A DNA stretch of 27,788 bases from Neisseria mucosa (GCF_003044445.1 NZ_POWX01000026.1:1-27788); one strand, 5' to 3'. Shown: positions 1 through 8,149, numbered from the stretch's first letter. Made by a program: numbers and translations. The notes: generated by a model not told the origin, from the letters alone.

Positions 1-87
1 GATTACTACAACCGCGAGCGTTGCAGTTTGAAATTGAAAAAGCTGAGTCCTGTCGCATACAGAACCCAGCTTGCACAGAGCGCCTGA
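1..87 (+). CDS. IS3-family transposase, C-terminal fragment (enters from left edge)
   Basis: Reading from base 1 the frame gives DYYNRERCSLKLKKLSPVAY followed by RTQLAQSA and a TGA stop at 85-87. This is the typical last stretch of IS3-family OrfB (rve integrase core): the Y-N-x-R pattern followed by LKLK-x-LSPVAYRTQ. Only about 28 residues lie in the window; the catalytic DDE residues are outside it. A terminal inverted repeat follows 15 bases after the stop, which supports an insertion sequence running off the left edge. The subgroup cannot be fixed from this fragment. Confidence 0.8.
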   Translation, partial: DYYNRERCSLKLKKLSPVAYRTQLAQSA

Positions 88-102
88 ATAGGCTTTTATG
101 AG

Positions 103-127
103 TGTCCAAGATTTGGGGGCCAGTTCA
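103..127 (+). mobile_element. Right terminal inverted repeat of an IS3-family element
   Basis: Read on the minus strand, 127 to 103 begins TGAACTGGCCCCCAAA and ends TTGGACA, the terminus form of many IS3/IS150-type elements (TG...CA ends). It sits just after the transposase stop. The element therefore ends at about 127 and host DNA starts there; the target duplication cannot be checked because the left end is outside the window. Confidence 0.7.
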
Positions 128-154
128 CTTGAAATTCAAGGTTTCAGACGACCT
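128..154. repeat. Half of an uptake-sequence hairpin, cut by the IS
   Basis: The right arm TTCAGACGACCT (143-154) is present, preceded by a loop-like CTTGAAATTCAAGG, but there is no left arm AGGTCGTCTGAA. The IS end at 127 lies where the rest of the hairpin should be. In this window nearly all intergenic copies occur as inverted pairs, so the partner probably lies on the far side of the IS. Confidence 0.6.
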
Positions 155-181
155 TTTTATTCAATCACCGCAGTCTTAATA

Positions 182-288
182 TATAGTGGATTAACTTTAA
201 ACCAGTACGGCGTTGCCTCGCCTTGCCGTACTATCTGTACTGTCTGCGGCTTCGTCGCCTTATCCTGATTTAAATTTAATCCACTATA
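182..288. repeat. Correia repeat enclosed element (CREE/NEMIS), short form, copy 1
   Basis: The element is 107 bp, starting TATAGTGGATTAA and ending TTAATCCACTATA, with the typical CREE interior (CCAGTACGGCGTTGCC ... CTGTCTGCGGCTTCGTCGCC). It lacks the internal IHF-site segment of the long form. Elements of this class are miniature transposon-like sequences that duplicate a TA, may carry promoters, and can fold into RNase III substrates. It differs from the copy at 15630-15736 at only three positions. Confidence 0.9.
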
Positions 289-556
289 ACTCAAGTAGCG
301 TGGGCTTTGCCCACGAAATCTACCACTTAACTATCCAAGTCAGACAATAATTGAATTTACTTTCATCTCTTGGGCAAAGCCCACGCTACGGATTGCTTCA
401 ACGGCAACTTGTCCCTTCCCCCGTCCGGCGGGGGAAGGTTAGGATGGGGGTGGTTCTATGACTTTGGGTAAAATCAAATTCGTTTGCCCCGCAGAGCCAC
501 CCTCTCCCCAGCCCTCTCCCGCCAGATAAAAGAGCAAGAAGTTACAGATAAAAACA
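289..556. repeat. Composite palindromic intergenic repeat, copy 1
   Basis: Two structures lie in this gene-free stretch. First, a 19-bp perfect inverted repeat at 295-313 and 371-389 (GTAGCGTGGGCTTTGCCCA), each arm itself palindromic. Second, a hairpin CCTTCCCCC/GGGGGAAGG at 414-438, followed by GGATGGGGGTGG and, some 60 bases on, CCACCCTCTCCCCAGCCCTC. The same arrangement recurs at 25555-25835. I see no coding sequence here. Confidence 0.8.
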
Positions 557-597
557 AGGTCGTCTGAAAACCTGAATCCCCAGTTTTCAGACGACCT
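557..597 (-). terminator. Uptake-sequence hairpin terminator after the OPT transporter
   Basis: AGGTCGTCTGAA (557-568) and its complement TTCAGACGACCT (586-597) form a stem extended by AAAC/GTTT. It lies 20 bases beyond the stop of the minus-strand transporter gene. It also bounds the composite repeat. Confidence 0.7.
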
Positions 598-616
598 CTT
601 TATTTTCAAACCCGAA

Positions 617-2641
617 TTACTTAACGCGTCCTGCTTTCAACACGCGTTGGGCGAAGAACACCATGCCTGTGATGAAGAATGCTAGCCCCAGCCAGGATGC
701 GGTGGTTTCCCAGTTTTCCAGACCCAGCGCGAGCGGAGCGTCGGAGCCGCCGTTGGTCACGGAGAAGGCGATGATGAATGCCATCACTACGCCGACCAGG
801 CTTTCGCCGACAATCAAACCGGCGGAGAACAAGGTTCCGATACGTTCGGCGTTTTTCAGACGACCTTCACGGTTTTCCGCTTTCTTACTGATGATGTGTT
901 TCAACACCGCCGCCAACACTGCGCCGATCACGATAGGCATATTGATGGACGGCGGCAGGTAGATGCCCATGCCGACTGCGAGGACAGGCAGTGCGCGTTT
1001 GCCGCCGGACGATTTTTTCAACACCAAATCGACGACGATTAACACCGCGCCGATCGCGATACCGGTGAAAATGTACGCCCATTCAAGGTTGTGGGCGAAG
1101 ATACCCGACGCGATGGTCGTCATCAAAGTCGCTTGCGGAGCCGCCAAGGCCTGTGCCGCGTCCATGCCTTCGCGCGGCATTGCGCCGGTAAAGCCATAAG
1201 CTTCGTAGAGCAGTTCCAACACGGGCGAGATGACGAACGCGCCGACGATACAGCCGATAATCAACGCAATCTGTTGTCTCCAAGGCGTTGCTTTGAGCAG
1301 GTAGCCGGTTTTCAAGTCTTGCAGGTTGTCGTTGGAAATCGAGGCGACGCAAATTACTGCCGAACCGCAGAACAGCGTCAGCGCCAACAAGAATTTGCGG
1401 TTGGCTTCATCCGCCATCAAGCTGCCGGATTCTCCCACGACCAACAACACCAGCGAAATGATGACGATGGAAATGATGCCCACACCTGAAATCGGGCTGG
1501 AAGACGAGCCGACCAAACCCGCCATATAACCGCAGGCGGCAGCGACCAAAAAGCCGATGATGGAAGCCAAAAGCGTGCAAACGACCACCAAAAGCCAGGC
1601 CATGCCGCCTGTAATGTGCGAATCGCCGATAAAGTGATAAAACGATACACCCAACACCAGCATCATGGACAATACCCAGAAAATCATGGTCTTAGGCGAC
1701 AAATCTTGTTCTGTACGTTCCGCTGCAGGCGCGCCGCCGCCGAAACTCTTGAACGACATTCTCAGACCTTCGACCATCGGCTTGAGCAGCATCAAAAGCG
1801 TCCAAACCGCCGCAATACCGATGGTACCCGCGCCGATAAAGCGTACTTTTTCCTTCCACAGCTTCATCGCAAACGCTGCCATTTCCATATCGGAAGGCTG
1901 CGGAATGTGCGATGAAAAATACGGCACGGCAATACCCCAAGCAATCGAAATGCCCAACAGGATGGCGATGCCGCCCGTCAGTCCGACCAGATAGCCCGCG
2001 CCCAACAATGCCAGCGAAAAGCCCATCGGCAGTTGAAAAATCGCCGTGCCGCTTTTAAACCAATAACTCGCACTGTCGGCAATCACGCGCAAACCGTTGG
2101 AACAAAAGCTCATAAAGCCCGCCAACGCGCCGCCTGCCGCCAGCTCTTTAATGCCGCTACCGCCCTGACGGCCTTCCTCTTCCTCGTGGCTGCCGACTTT
2201 CAAAATCTCCGCCGCCGCCACGCCTTCGGGATAAGGCAACTCGCTTTTCACCACCATCGCGTAACGCAGCGGAATGGTGAAAATCACCCCCAAAATCCCG
2301 CCGGCAATACATAAAAGCGTCGTCTGCCAAAACGGGAAACCGCTCCAGTAGCCCGCCATCAGCAAACCGGGCAGGACGAAGATGATGGTCGAAAGCGTAC
2401 CCGCCGCCGAAGCCTGCGTCTGCACCATATTGTTTTCCAAAATATTGCTGCCTTTGCAAAACTTCAAAACCGCCATCGAAATCACCGCCGCCGGAATCGA
2501 CGAAGCAAAGGTCAGACCGACCTTCAAGCCGAGATAAACGTTCGACGCGGTAAAGATCACGGTAATCAGCGCACCGAGTATCATGCCCCGAAGCGTCAGC
2601 TCGCGGTAGTCCGCATAAGGATCGTGAGTGGATTGTGTCAT
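617..2641 (-). CDS. OPT-family oligopeptide transporter
   Basis: This 674-residue polytopic inner-membrane protein belongs to the OPT family, which takes up peptides or metal-peptide complexes. The N-terminal block TASNVYLGLKVGLTFASSIP and the following NNMVQTQASAAGTLSTIIFV are characteristic of the bacterial branch. Many hydrophobic segments follow, with a short charged loop near residue 158 (SHEEEEG). I chose the ATG at 2641, giving MTQSTHDPYADYRELTLRG, because AAAGG lies nine bases upstream and the protein then starts at the conserved cytosolic tail; the open frame continues upstream to 2725 without family similarity. An in-frame uptake sequence at 855-866 encodes EGRLKNA in the last cytosolic loop. 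Substrate is not known from sequence. It is divergent from metG. Confidence 0.9.
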   Translation of the reverse strand: MTQSTHDPYADYRELTLRGMILGALITVIFTASNVYLGLKVGLTFASSIPAAVISMAVLKFCKGSNILENNMVQTQASAAGTLSTIIFVLPGLLMAGYWSGFPFWQTTLLCIAGGILGVIFTIPLRYAMVVKSELPYPEGVAAAEILKVGSHEEEEGRQGGSGIKELAAGGALAGFMSFCSNGLRVIADSASYWFKSGTAIFQLPMGFSLALLGAGYLVGLTGGIAILLGISIAWGIAVPYFSSHIPQPSDMEMAAFAMKLWKEKVRFIGAGTIGIAAVWTLLMLLKPMVEGLRMSFKSFGGGAPAAERTEQDLSPKTMIFWVLSMMLVLGVSFYHFIGDSHITGGMAWLLVVVCTLLASIIGFLVAAACGYMAGLVGSSSSPISGVGIISIVIISLVLLVVGESGSLMADEANRKFLLALTLFCGSAVICVASISNDNLQDLKTGYLLKATPWRQQIALIIGCIVGAFVISPVLELLYEAYGFTGAMPREGMDAAQALAAPQATLMTTIASGIFAHNLEWAYIFTGIAIGAVLIVVDLVLKKSSGGKRALPVLAVGMGIYLPPSINMPIVIGAVLAAVLKHIISKKAENREGRLKNAERIGTLFSAGLIVGESLVGVVMAFIIAFSVTNGGSDAPLALGLENWETTASWLGLAFFITGMVFFAQRVLKAGRVK

Positions 2642-2773
2642 CGTAGATAGCCTTTCTGTTAAGAAAAAACGTACGGCAGGCTCGAACCGGCTGCCGAATC
2701 TGCCTTTATGTTGTTGCGGCGGCAAGGAAATGTCAAGTTAGACAAAGAATGTGCAAAGAAAGCGGAAAGGCAA

Positions 2774-2815
2774 AAGGTCGTCTGAAACCTTAAATCCCCC
2801 TTTTCAGACGACCTT
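2774..2815. repeat. Paired uptake sequences between divergent genes
   Basis: AGGTCGTCTGAA (2775-2786) and TTCAGACGACCT (2803-2814) form a hairpin. It lies in front of both the OPT gene (minus) and metG (plus), so it is not at the 3' end of either. It may only serve DNA uptake, or may insulate the two divergent promoters. Confidence 0.75.
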
Positions 2816-2843
2816 TCCCCCGTCTCGTCCGCACGATTTACGG

Positions 2844-2849
2844 TATAAT
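2844..2849 (+). promoter_or_regulatory. Candidate -10 box for metG
   Basis: A perfect TATAAT lies 38 bases before the metG start, just after the paired uptake sequences. No good -35 hexamer is visible at 16-18 bases upstream. Confidence 0.45.
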
Positions 2850-2886
2850 TCCCCATCTTTATCCATTGTTTTCCAAAGCATAAACC

Positions 2887-4941
2887 ATGACACGCAAAAT
2901 CCTCGTTACCTCCGCGCTGCCCTATGCCAACGGCAGCATCCACCTCGGCCACATGGTCGAACACATCCAAACCGACGTTTGGGTGCGCTTTCAAAAACTG
3001 CGCGGCCACGAGTGCCACTACTGCTGCGCCGACGACACCCACGGCACGCCCGTGATGCTTGCTGCGCAAAAACAAGGCATCGCGCCCGAAGATATGATTG
3101 CCAAAGTGCGCGAAGAGCACCTCGCCGACTTCACCGGCTTTTTCATCGGCTACGACAATTATTACAGCACCCATTCCCCGGAAAACAAACAGTTTTCCGA
3201 ACAGATTTACCGCGCACTGAAAGCCAACGGCAAGATTGAGAGCCGCGTCATCGAGCAGCTTTTCGACCCCGAAAAACAAATGTTCCTGCCCGACCGCTTC
3301 GTCAAAGGCGAATGCCCCAAATGCCACGCCCAAGACCAATACGGCGACAACTGCGAAGTCTGCGGCACGACCTATTCCCCAACCGAACTGATCAACCCAT
3401 ATTCCGCCGTTTCCGGTGCCAAACCCGAATTGCGCGAATCCGAACACTTCTTCTTCAAACTGGGCGAATGCGCCGACTTCCTCAAAGCATGGACTTCCGG
3501 CAACAACCCGCACGACGGCAAGCCCCATCTGCAACCAGAAGCCCTCAACAAAATGAAAGAATGGCTGGGCGAAGGCGAAGAAACCACCCTGTCCGACTGG
3601 GACATTTCCCGCGACGCGCCGTATTTCGGTTTCGAAATCCCCGACGCGCCGGGCAAATATTTCTACGTCTGGCTGGACGCGCCCGTCGGTTACATGGCGT
3701 CGTTTAAAAACCTGTGCGACCGCATCGGCATCGATTTCGACGAATACTTCAAAGCCGACAGCCAAACCGAGATGTACCACTTCATCGGCAAAGACATCCT
3801 CTATTTCCACGCCCTGTTCTGGCCCGCCATGCTGCATTTTTCCGGCCACCGCGCCCCGACCGGCGTGTACGCACACGGCTTTTTGACCGTGGACGGACAA
3901 AAAATGTCCAAATCGCGCGGCACCTTCATCACCGCCAAATCCTATCTGGAACAAGGCCTGAACCCCGAGTGGATGCGCTACTACATCGCTGCCAAACTCA
4001 ACAGCAAAATCGAAGACATCGATTTGAACCTGCAAGACTTTATCAGCCGCGTAAACAGCGACCTCGTCGGCAAATACGTCAACATCGCCGCACGCGCATC
4101 AGGTTTCATCGCCAAACGCTTCGAAGGTCGTCTGAAAGACGTTTCAGGCAGCGCATTGCTGGCAAAACTCGCTGCCGAAAGCGACACCATCGCCGAGCAA
4201 TACGAAAACCGCGAATACGCCCGCGCCCTGCGCGACATCATGGCATTGGCGGATGCGGTAAACGAATACGTCGATGCCAACAAACCGTGGGAACTCGCCA
4301 AACAGGAAGGTCAAGACGAACGCCTGCACGAAGTATGCAGCGAACTCATCAACGCCTTCACCATGCTGACCGCCTACCTCGCCCCCGTGTTGCCGCAAAC
4401 CGCCGCCAACGCCGCGCGTTTCCTCAATCTGGACGCGATTACCTGGGCGAACACGCGCAAAACCCTGGGCGGACACGCCATCAACAAATACGAACATTTA
4501 ATGCAACGAGTGGAGCAAAAACAAGTGGACGATTTAATCGAAGCCAACAAACAAAGCATTCAGACGACCCCTGCGCCTGTTGAAGACAGCAAATACGAAA
4601 AAGTCGCCGAACAGGCAAGCTTCGACGACTTCATGAAAATCGACATGCGCGTCGCCAAAGTATTGAACTGCGAAGCCGTCGAAGGCAGCACCAAACTCCT
4701 GAAATTCGACCTCGATTTCGGTTTTGAAAAACGCATCATCTTCTCCGGCATCGCCGCGTCTTATCCCAATCCCGCCGAATTGAACGGCCGCATGGTCATC
4801 GCCGTCGCCAACTTCGCCCCGCGCAAAATGGCAAAATTCGGCATCTCCGAAGGCATGATTTTGAGTGCCGCCACGGCAGACGGGAAACTGAAGCTGCTCG
4901 ATGTCGATGCGGGCGCGCAGCCGGGGGATAAAGTAGGCTAA
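2887..4941 (+). CDS. metG: Methionyl-tRNA synthetase
   Basis: A class I aminoacyl-tRNA synthetase that charges tRNA-Met with methionine in the cytosol. The 684 residues carry the full signature set: the HIGH-type motif PYANGSIHLGHM at residues 12-23, a zinc knuckle CPKC...CEVC at about 143-159, the KMSKS loop at 339-343 (QKMSKSRGT), and a C-terminal EMAPII-like tRNA-binding domain from about 580 (DDFMKIDMRV ... NFAPRKMAKFGISEGM), as in the dimeric MetG form. Length matches the E. coli enzyme. The ATG follows AAACC directly with no strong ribosome site, but the HIGH motif is at the expected distance. Two uptake sequences lie inside: 4125-4136 forward, encoding EGRLKD, and an 11-base match in reverse at 4559, encoding IQTTPAP in the linker before the tRNA-binding domain. 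Confidence 0.98.
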   Translation: MTRKILVTSALPYANGSIHLGHMVEHIQTDVWVRFQKLRGHECHYCCADDTHGTPVMLAAQKQGIAPEDMIAKVREEHLADFTGFFIGYDNYYSTHSPENKQFSEQIYRALKANGKIESRVIEQLFDPEKQMFLPDRFVKGECPKCHAQDQYGDNCEVCGTTYSPTELINPYSAVSGAKPELRESEHFFFKLGECADFLKAWTSGNNPHDGKPHLQPEALNKMKEWLGEGEETTLSDWDISRDAPYFGFEIPDAPGKYFYVWLDAPVGYMASFKNLCDRIGIDFDEYFKADSQTEMYHFIGKDILYFHALFWPAMLHFSGHRAPTGVYAHGFLTVDGQKMSKSRGTFITAKSYLEQGLNPEWMRYYIAAKLNSKIEDIDLNLQDFISRVNSDLVGKYVNIAARASGFIAKRFEGRLKDVSGSALLAKLAAESDTIAEQYENREYARALRDIMALADAVNEYVDANKPWELAKQEGQDERLHEVCSELINAFTMLTAYLAPVLPQTAANAARFLNLDAITWANTRKTLGGHAINKYEHLMQRVEQKQVDDLIEANKQSIQTTPAPVEDSKYEKVAEQASFDDFMKIDMRVAKVLNCEAVEGSTKLLKFDLDFGFEKRIIFSGIAASYPNPAELNGRMVIAVANFAPRKMAKFGISEGMILSAATADGKLKLLDVDAGAQPGDKVG

Positions 4942-4948
4942 ACGTTAA

Positions 4949-4980
4949 AAGGTCGTCTGAAAACAGTTTCAGACGACCTT
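4949..4980 (+). terminator. Uptake-sequence hairpin terminator after metG
   Basis: AGGTCGTCTGAA at 4950-4961 and its complement at 4968-4979 give a tight stem with a six-base loop, eight bases after the metG stop and followed by TTTCT. Confidence 0.75.
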
Positions 4981-4998
4981 TCTACACGATAACGCGTC

Positions 4999-5463
4999 AT
5001 GAACATCACCCCCTTGCAAGCCTGCCACATCGAGCCGCTTACCCGTGCGCTCTACCGGGAGTGGCACGACTTCGCTCCGTGGTCGTCGCTTGAAAAAATC
5101 CGTGCCTATTACCGGAAATGTCTGGACGGGGACGGTTTGCCGCTTGCCTTTGCCGCAGCTTCGGAAGACGGACGGCTGCTCGGTTCCGCCGCGCTCAAAC
5201 GCTTCGACATGGAAGAATTTCCGCAATACGAATACTGGCTGGGCGACGTATTCGTCCTGCCCGAATATCGAGGCAAAGGCATCGGACACGCGCTCATCGC
5301 CCATTGTCTGCAAACCGCCCGCTCCTTACGCCTGCCCGCCCTTTACCTCTATACGCCCGACGTACAGGCGGTTTACGCCAAATACGGCTGGCGGGAAATC
5401 GCGACGCAATGGCACAACGGCGAAACCGTCTCCGTGATGAAACTGGATTTACAGGTCGTCTGA
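4999..5463 (+). CDS. GNAT-family N-acetyltransferase
   Basis: A 154-residue soluble protein with the GNAT fold, which transfers an acetyl group from acetyl-CoA to an amine; the acceptor cannot be told from sequence. The acetyl-CoA pyrophosphate loop is clear at about residues 91-104 (PEYRGKGIGHALI, the R/Q-x-x-G-x-G/A pattern), preceded by the beta strand YWLGDVFVLPEY and followed by the C-terminal LYLYTPDVQAVYAKYGW typical of the family. The ATG at 4999 starts 18 bases after the metG terminator. The stop codon lies inside an uptake sequence at 5453-5464, so the last residues QVV and the TGA are uptake-sequence DNA. It sits between metG and murA on the same strand but has no evident functional link to either. 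Confidence 0.9.
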   Translation: MNITPLQACHIEPLTRALYREWHDFAPWSSLEKIRAYYRKCLDGDGLPLAFAAASEDGRLLGSAALKRFDMEEFPQYEYWLGDVFVLPEYRGKGIGHALIAHCLQTARSLRLPALYLYTPDVQAVYAKYGWREIATQWHNGETVSVMKLDLQVV

Positions 5464-5590
5464 AAACGTAGAAACAGACATCGCAAGGTTGCGCCCGATA
5501 TGTTCAAACAACCCTTCCGACCATTCATACCCTGTAAACGCCCTTTGGAAGAATTCTCCCCGCCCGCCCGCAAAAACCGTCAAAATCCCT

Positions 5591-5596
5591 TATAAT
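5591..5596 (+). promoter_or_regulatory. Candidate -10 box for murA
   Basis: A perfect TATAAT lies about 71 bases before the murA GTG start, in the 203-base gap after the acetyltransferase gene. No convincing -35 element is seen. Confidence 0.4.
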
Positions 5597-5666
5597 TCCG
5601 AATCTAAACGAATCCCGTCCTGCCGGCAGCGCCGTCGGGACTTGTCTTAACAACGAAAGAAACACT

Positions 5667-6920
5667 GTGGACAAACTCAAAATCACCGCCAACGGCCCGC
5701 TCAACGGCGAAATCATCGTATCCGGCGCGAAAAACGCCGCCCTGCCGCTGATGTGTGCCGGACTCTTGACCTCCGGCACCCTGCGCCTGAAAAACGTACC
5801 CATGCTCGCCGACGTCAAAACCACCCAAAAACTGCTGCAAGGCATGGGCGCACGCGTTTTGACCGACAACGTTCACGAATTTGAAATCAACGGCGGCACC
5901 GTCAACAATACCCGCGCACCCTACGAACTGGTGAAAACCATGCGCGCCTCCATCCTCGTGCTCGGTCCGACGCTGGCGCGTTTCGGCGAAGCCCAAGTCA
6001 GCCTGCCCGGTGGCTGCGCCATCGGTTCGCGCCCTGTTGACCAGCACCTCAAAGGCCTCGAGACCATGGGTGCGGAAATCACCATCGAACACGGCTACGT
6101 CAAAGCCAAAGGTCGTCTGAAAGGCGCACGCGTGGTGATGGATATGATTACCGTCGGCGGTACGGAAAACCTGCTGATGGCGGCGACCCTCGCCGAAGGC
6201 ACAACCATCCTCGAAAACTGCGCCATCGAACCCGAAGTCGTCGATTTGGCGGAATGCCTCGTCAAAATGGGCGCGAAAATCAGCGGCATCGGTACATCAA
6301 CCATGACCGTCGAAGGCGTGAAAGAGCTGCACGGCTGCGAACACAGCGTCGTGCCCGACCGCATCGAAGCCGGTACCTTCCTTTGCGCCGTCGCCATGAC
6401 CGGCGGCAAAGTCGTCCTGCGCAAAGCCGCCCCCAAAACCATGGAAGTCGTTTTGGACAAACTCGTCGAAGCCGGCGCCATCATCGAAGCGGGCGACGAC
6501 TGGATTTCCATCGACATGCAGCAACGGCCGAAAGCGGTAAACATCCGCACCACCGAACACCCCGGCTTCCCAACCGACATGCAGGCGCAGTTTATGGCGA
6601 TGAACGCCGTTGCCGAAGGCGACAGCCGCGTCGTCGAAACCATCTTTGAAAACCGCTTCATGCACGTTCCCGAACTCAACCGCATGGGCGCGAACATCAC
6701 CACCGAAGGCAACACCGCCTTCGTCAAAGGCGTGGAAAAACTCTCCGGCGCCGTCGTCATGGCAACCGACCTGCGCGCCTCCGCCAGCCTCGTCATGGCA
6801 GGCTTGGTCGCAGGCGGAGAAACCATCGTCGAACGCATCTACCACCTCGACCGCGGCTACGAACACATCGAGAAAAAACTCGGTCAAGTCGGCGCGAAAA
6901 TCGAACGGGTACGCGGTTAA
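5667..6920 (+). CDS. murA: UDP-N-acetylglucosamine 1-carboxyvinyltransferase
   Basis: MurA transfers enolpyruvate from PEP to UDP-GlcNAc, the first committed step of peptidoglycan synthesis, in the cytosol. The 417-residue length fits the family. Key residues are visible: Lys22 in SGAKNAALPLM, the catalytic cysteine in GGCAIGSRPVDQH (Cys117, equivalent to E. coli Cys115, the fosfomycin target), and the C-terminal DRGYEHIEKKL with its conserved arginine. The start is GTG at 5667, read as MDKLKITANGPLNGEI, which is where homologues begin; the ribosome site (AACGAAAG) is weak. An in-frame uptake sequence at 6110-6121 encodes KGRLKG. Since the catalytic cysteine is kept, fosfomycin sensitivity at this target is expected. 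Confidence 0.97.
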   Translation: MDKLKITANGPLNGEIIVSGAKNAALPLMCAGLLTSGTLRLKNVPMLADVKTTQKLLQGMGARVLTDNVHEFEINGGTVNNTRAPYELVKTMRASILVLGPTLARFGEAQVSLPGGCAIGSRPVDQHLKGLETMGAEITIEHGYVKAKGRLKGARVVMDMITVGGTENLLMAATLAEGTTILENCAIEPEVVDLAECLVKMGAKISGIGTSTMTVEGVKELHGCEHSVVPDRIEAGTFLCAVAMTGGKVVLRKAAPKTMEVVLDKLVEAGAIIEAGDDWISIDMQQRPKAVNIRTTEHPGFPTDMQAQFMAMNAVAEGDSRVVETIFENRFMHVPELNRMGANITTEGNTAFVKGVEKLSGAVVMATDLRASASLVMAGLVAGGETIVERIYHLDRGYEHIEKKLGQVGAKIERVRG

Positions 6921-6935
6921 GAGCCTTGTGTCAAA

Positions 6936-6978
6936 AAGGTCGTCTGAAAACTTGAGATTCAGGTTTTCAGACGACCTT
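6936..6978 (+). terminator. Uptake-sequence hairpin terminator after murA
   Basis: AGGTCGTCTGAA at 6937-6948 and TTCAGACGACCT at 6966-6977, with the stem extended through AAAC/GTTT, 16 bases after the murA stop. Confidence 0.75.
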
Positions 6979-7006
6979 TATCATAGAAAAAAGCCCGTAA
7001 ATCCCT

Positions 7007-7012
7007 TACAAT
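7007..7012 (+). promoter_or_regulatory. Candidate -10 box for prfB
   Basis: TACAAT lies 33 bases before the prfB ATG, between the murA terminator and the gene. No clear -35 box. Confidence 0.4.
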
Positions 7013-7045
7013 ACGCCCCTAAAATTTTGAAAGCACACAAGAATC

Positions 7046-8149
7046 ATGGAAGCCGAAGTAATCAACCAGCTCAACAACACCCTGAACGATTTGGAAAAGC
7101 GCAGCGAAGACATCCGCGTCTATATGGACTATCAGGGCAAGAAAGACCGATTGGAAGAAGTCATCGGCCTTTCCGAAGACCCTGAGCTGTGGAATGACCC
7201 GAAACGCGCCCAAGAAATCGGCAAAGAGCGCAAAATCCTCGAAGGCATCGTGTTGACGCTCGACAACATCGCGTCGGGCATCGAAGACAACCGCATGCTG
7301 ATTGAAATGACCGTCGAAGAAAACGACGAAGAAGGTTTCGCCGCCGTGCAGGAAGACGTGGCGGGACTGGAAAAACAGATGGCGGACTTGGAGTTCAAAC
7401 GGATGTTCAACCAGCCCGCCGACCCGAACAACTGCTTTATCGACATTACCGCAGGCGCAGGCGGTACGGAAGCGGAAGACTGGGCGGGTATGCTGTTTCG
7501 CATGTACAGCCGCTACGCCGAGCGCAAAGGCTTCAAAATCGAAATCCTCGAAGAAGACGACGGCGAAATCGCGGGCATCAACCGCGCCACCATCCGCGTT
7601 GAAGGCGAATACGCCTACGGCTTGCTGCGCACGGAAACCGGCGTTCACCGCTTGGTGCGCTACTCGCCGTTTGACTCGAACAACAAACGCCATACGTCGT
7701 TCTCATCCGTGTTCGTATACCCCGAAATCGACGATTCCATCGAAATCGAAATCAACCCCGCCGATTTGCGCATCGACACCTACCGCGCATCGGGCGCGGG
7801 CGGTCAGCACATCAACAAAACCGACTCTGCCGTGCGTATTACCCACGAGCCGACGGGGATTGTGGTGCAGTGTCAAAACGACCGTTCGCAACACGCCAAC
7901 AAAGCCGCTGCGATGGAAATGTTGAAATCCAAACTGTATGAATTGGAAATGCGCAAACGCAACGAAGAGAAACAGGCGTTGGAAGAAGGCAAGTCCGATG
8001 TGGGTTGGGGCAGCCAAATCCGTTCGTACGTCTTAGACTCCTCACGCATCAAAGACTTGCGCACAGGCTACGAAGTCGGCAACACCAAAGCCGTATTGGA
8101 CGGCGATTTGGACGGCTTCATCGAAGCCAGCCTGAAACAGGGCGTGTAA
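7046..8149 (+). CDS. prfB: Peptide chain release factor 2 (no frameshift site)
   Basis: RF2 recognises UGA and UAA stop codons and triggers peptidyl-tRNA hydrolysis on the ribosome. The 367 residues include the stop-codon-reading tripeptide SPF at 207-209 (YSPFDSNNKRHTSF), which separates RF2 from RF1, and the catalytic GGQ at 252-254 (SGAGGQHINKTDSAVRITH). The N-terminal domain runs colinear with E. coli RF2. Unlike E. coli, codons 26-28 read TAT ATG GAC with no in-frame TGA and no CTTTGA slip site, so the gene is one continuous frame without autoregulatory +1 frameshifting. The ATG at 7046 has only a weak ribosome site. Confidence 0.97.
   Translation: MEAEVINQLNNTLNDLEKRSEDIRVYMDYQGKKDRLEEVIGLSEDPELWNDPKRAQEIGKERKILEGIVLTLDNIASGIEDNRMLIEMTVEENDEEGFAAVQEDVAGLEKQMADLEFKRMFNQPADPNNCFIDITAGAGGTEAEDWAGMLFRMYSRYAERKGFKIEILEEDDGEIAGINRATIRVEGEYAYGLLRTETGVHRLVRYSPFDSNNKRHTSFSSVFVYPEIDDSIEIEINPADLRIDTYRASGAGGQHINKTDSAVRITHEPTGIVVQCQNDRSQHANKAAAMEMLKSKLYELEMRKRNEEKQALEEGKSDVGWGSQIRSYVLDSSRIKDLRTGYEVGNTKAVLDGDLDGFIEASLKQGV

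Noticed and set aside
2659..4035. Long open frame of 458 codons on the minus strand, opposite metG
   Set aside because: It lies entirely over metG and the OPT start, has a valine/phenylalanine/glycine-rich composition typical of antisense frames in this GC-biased codon usage, and shows no motif.
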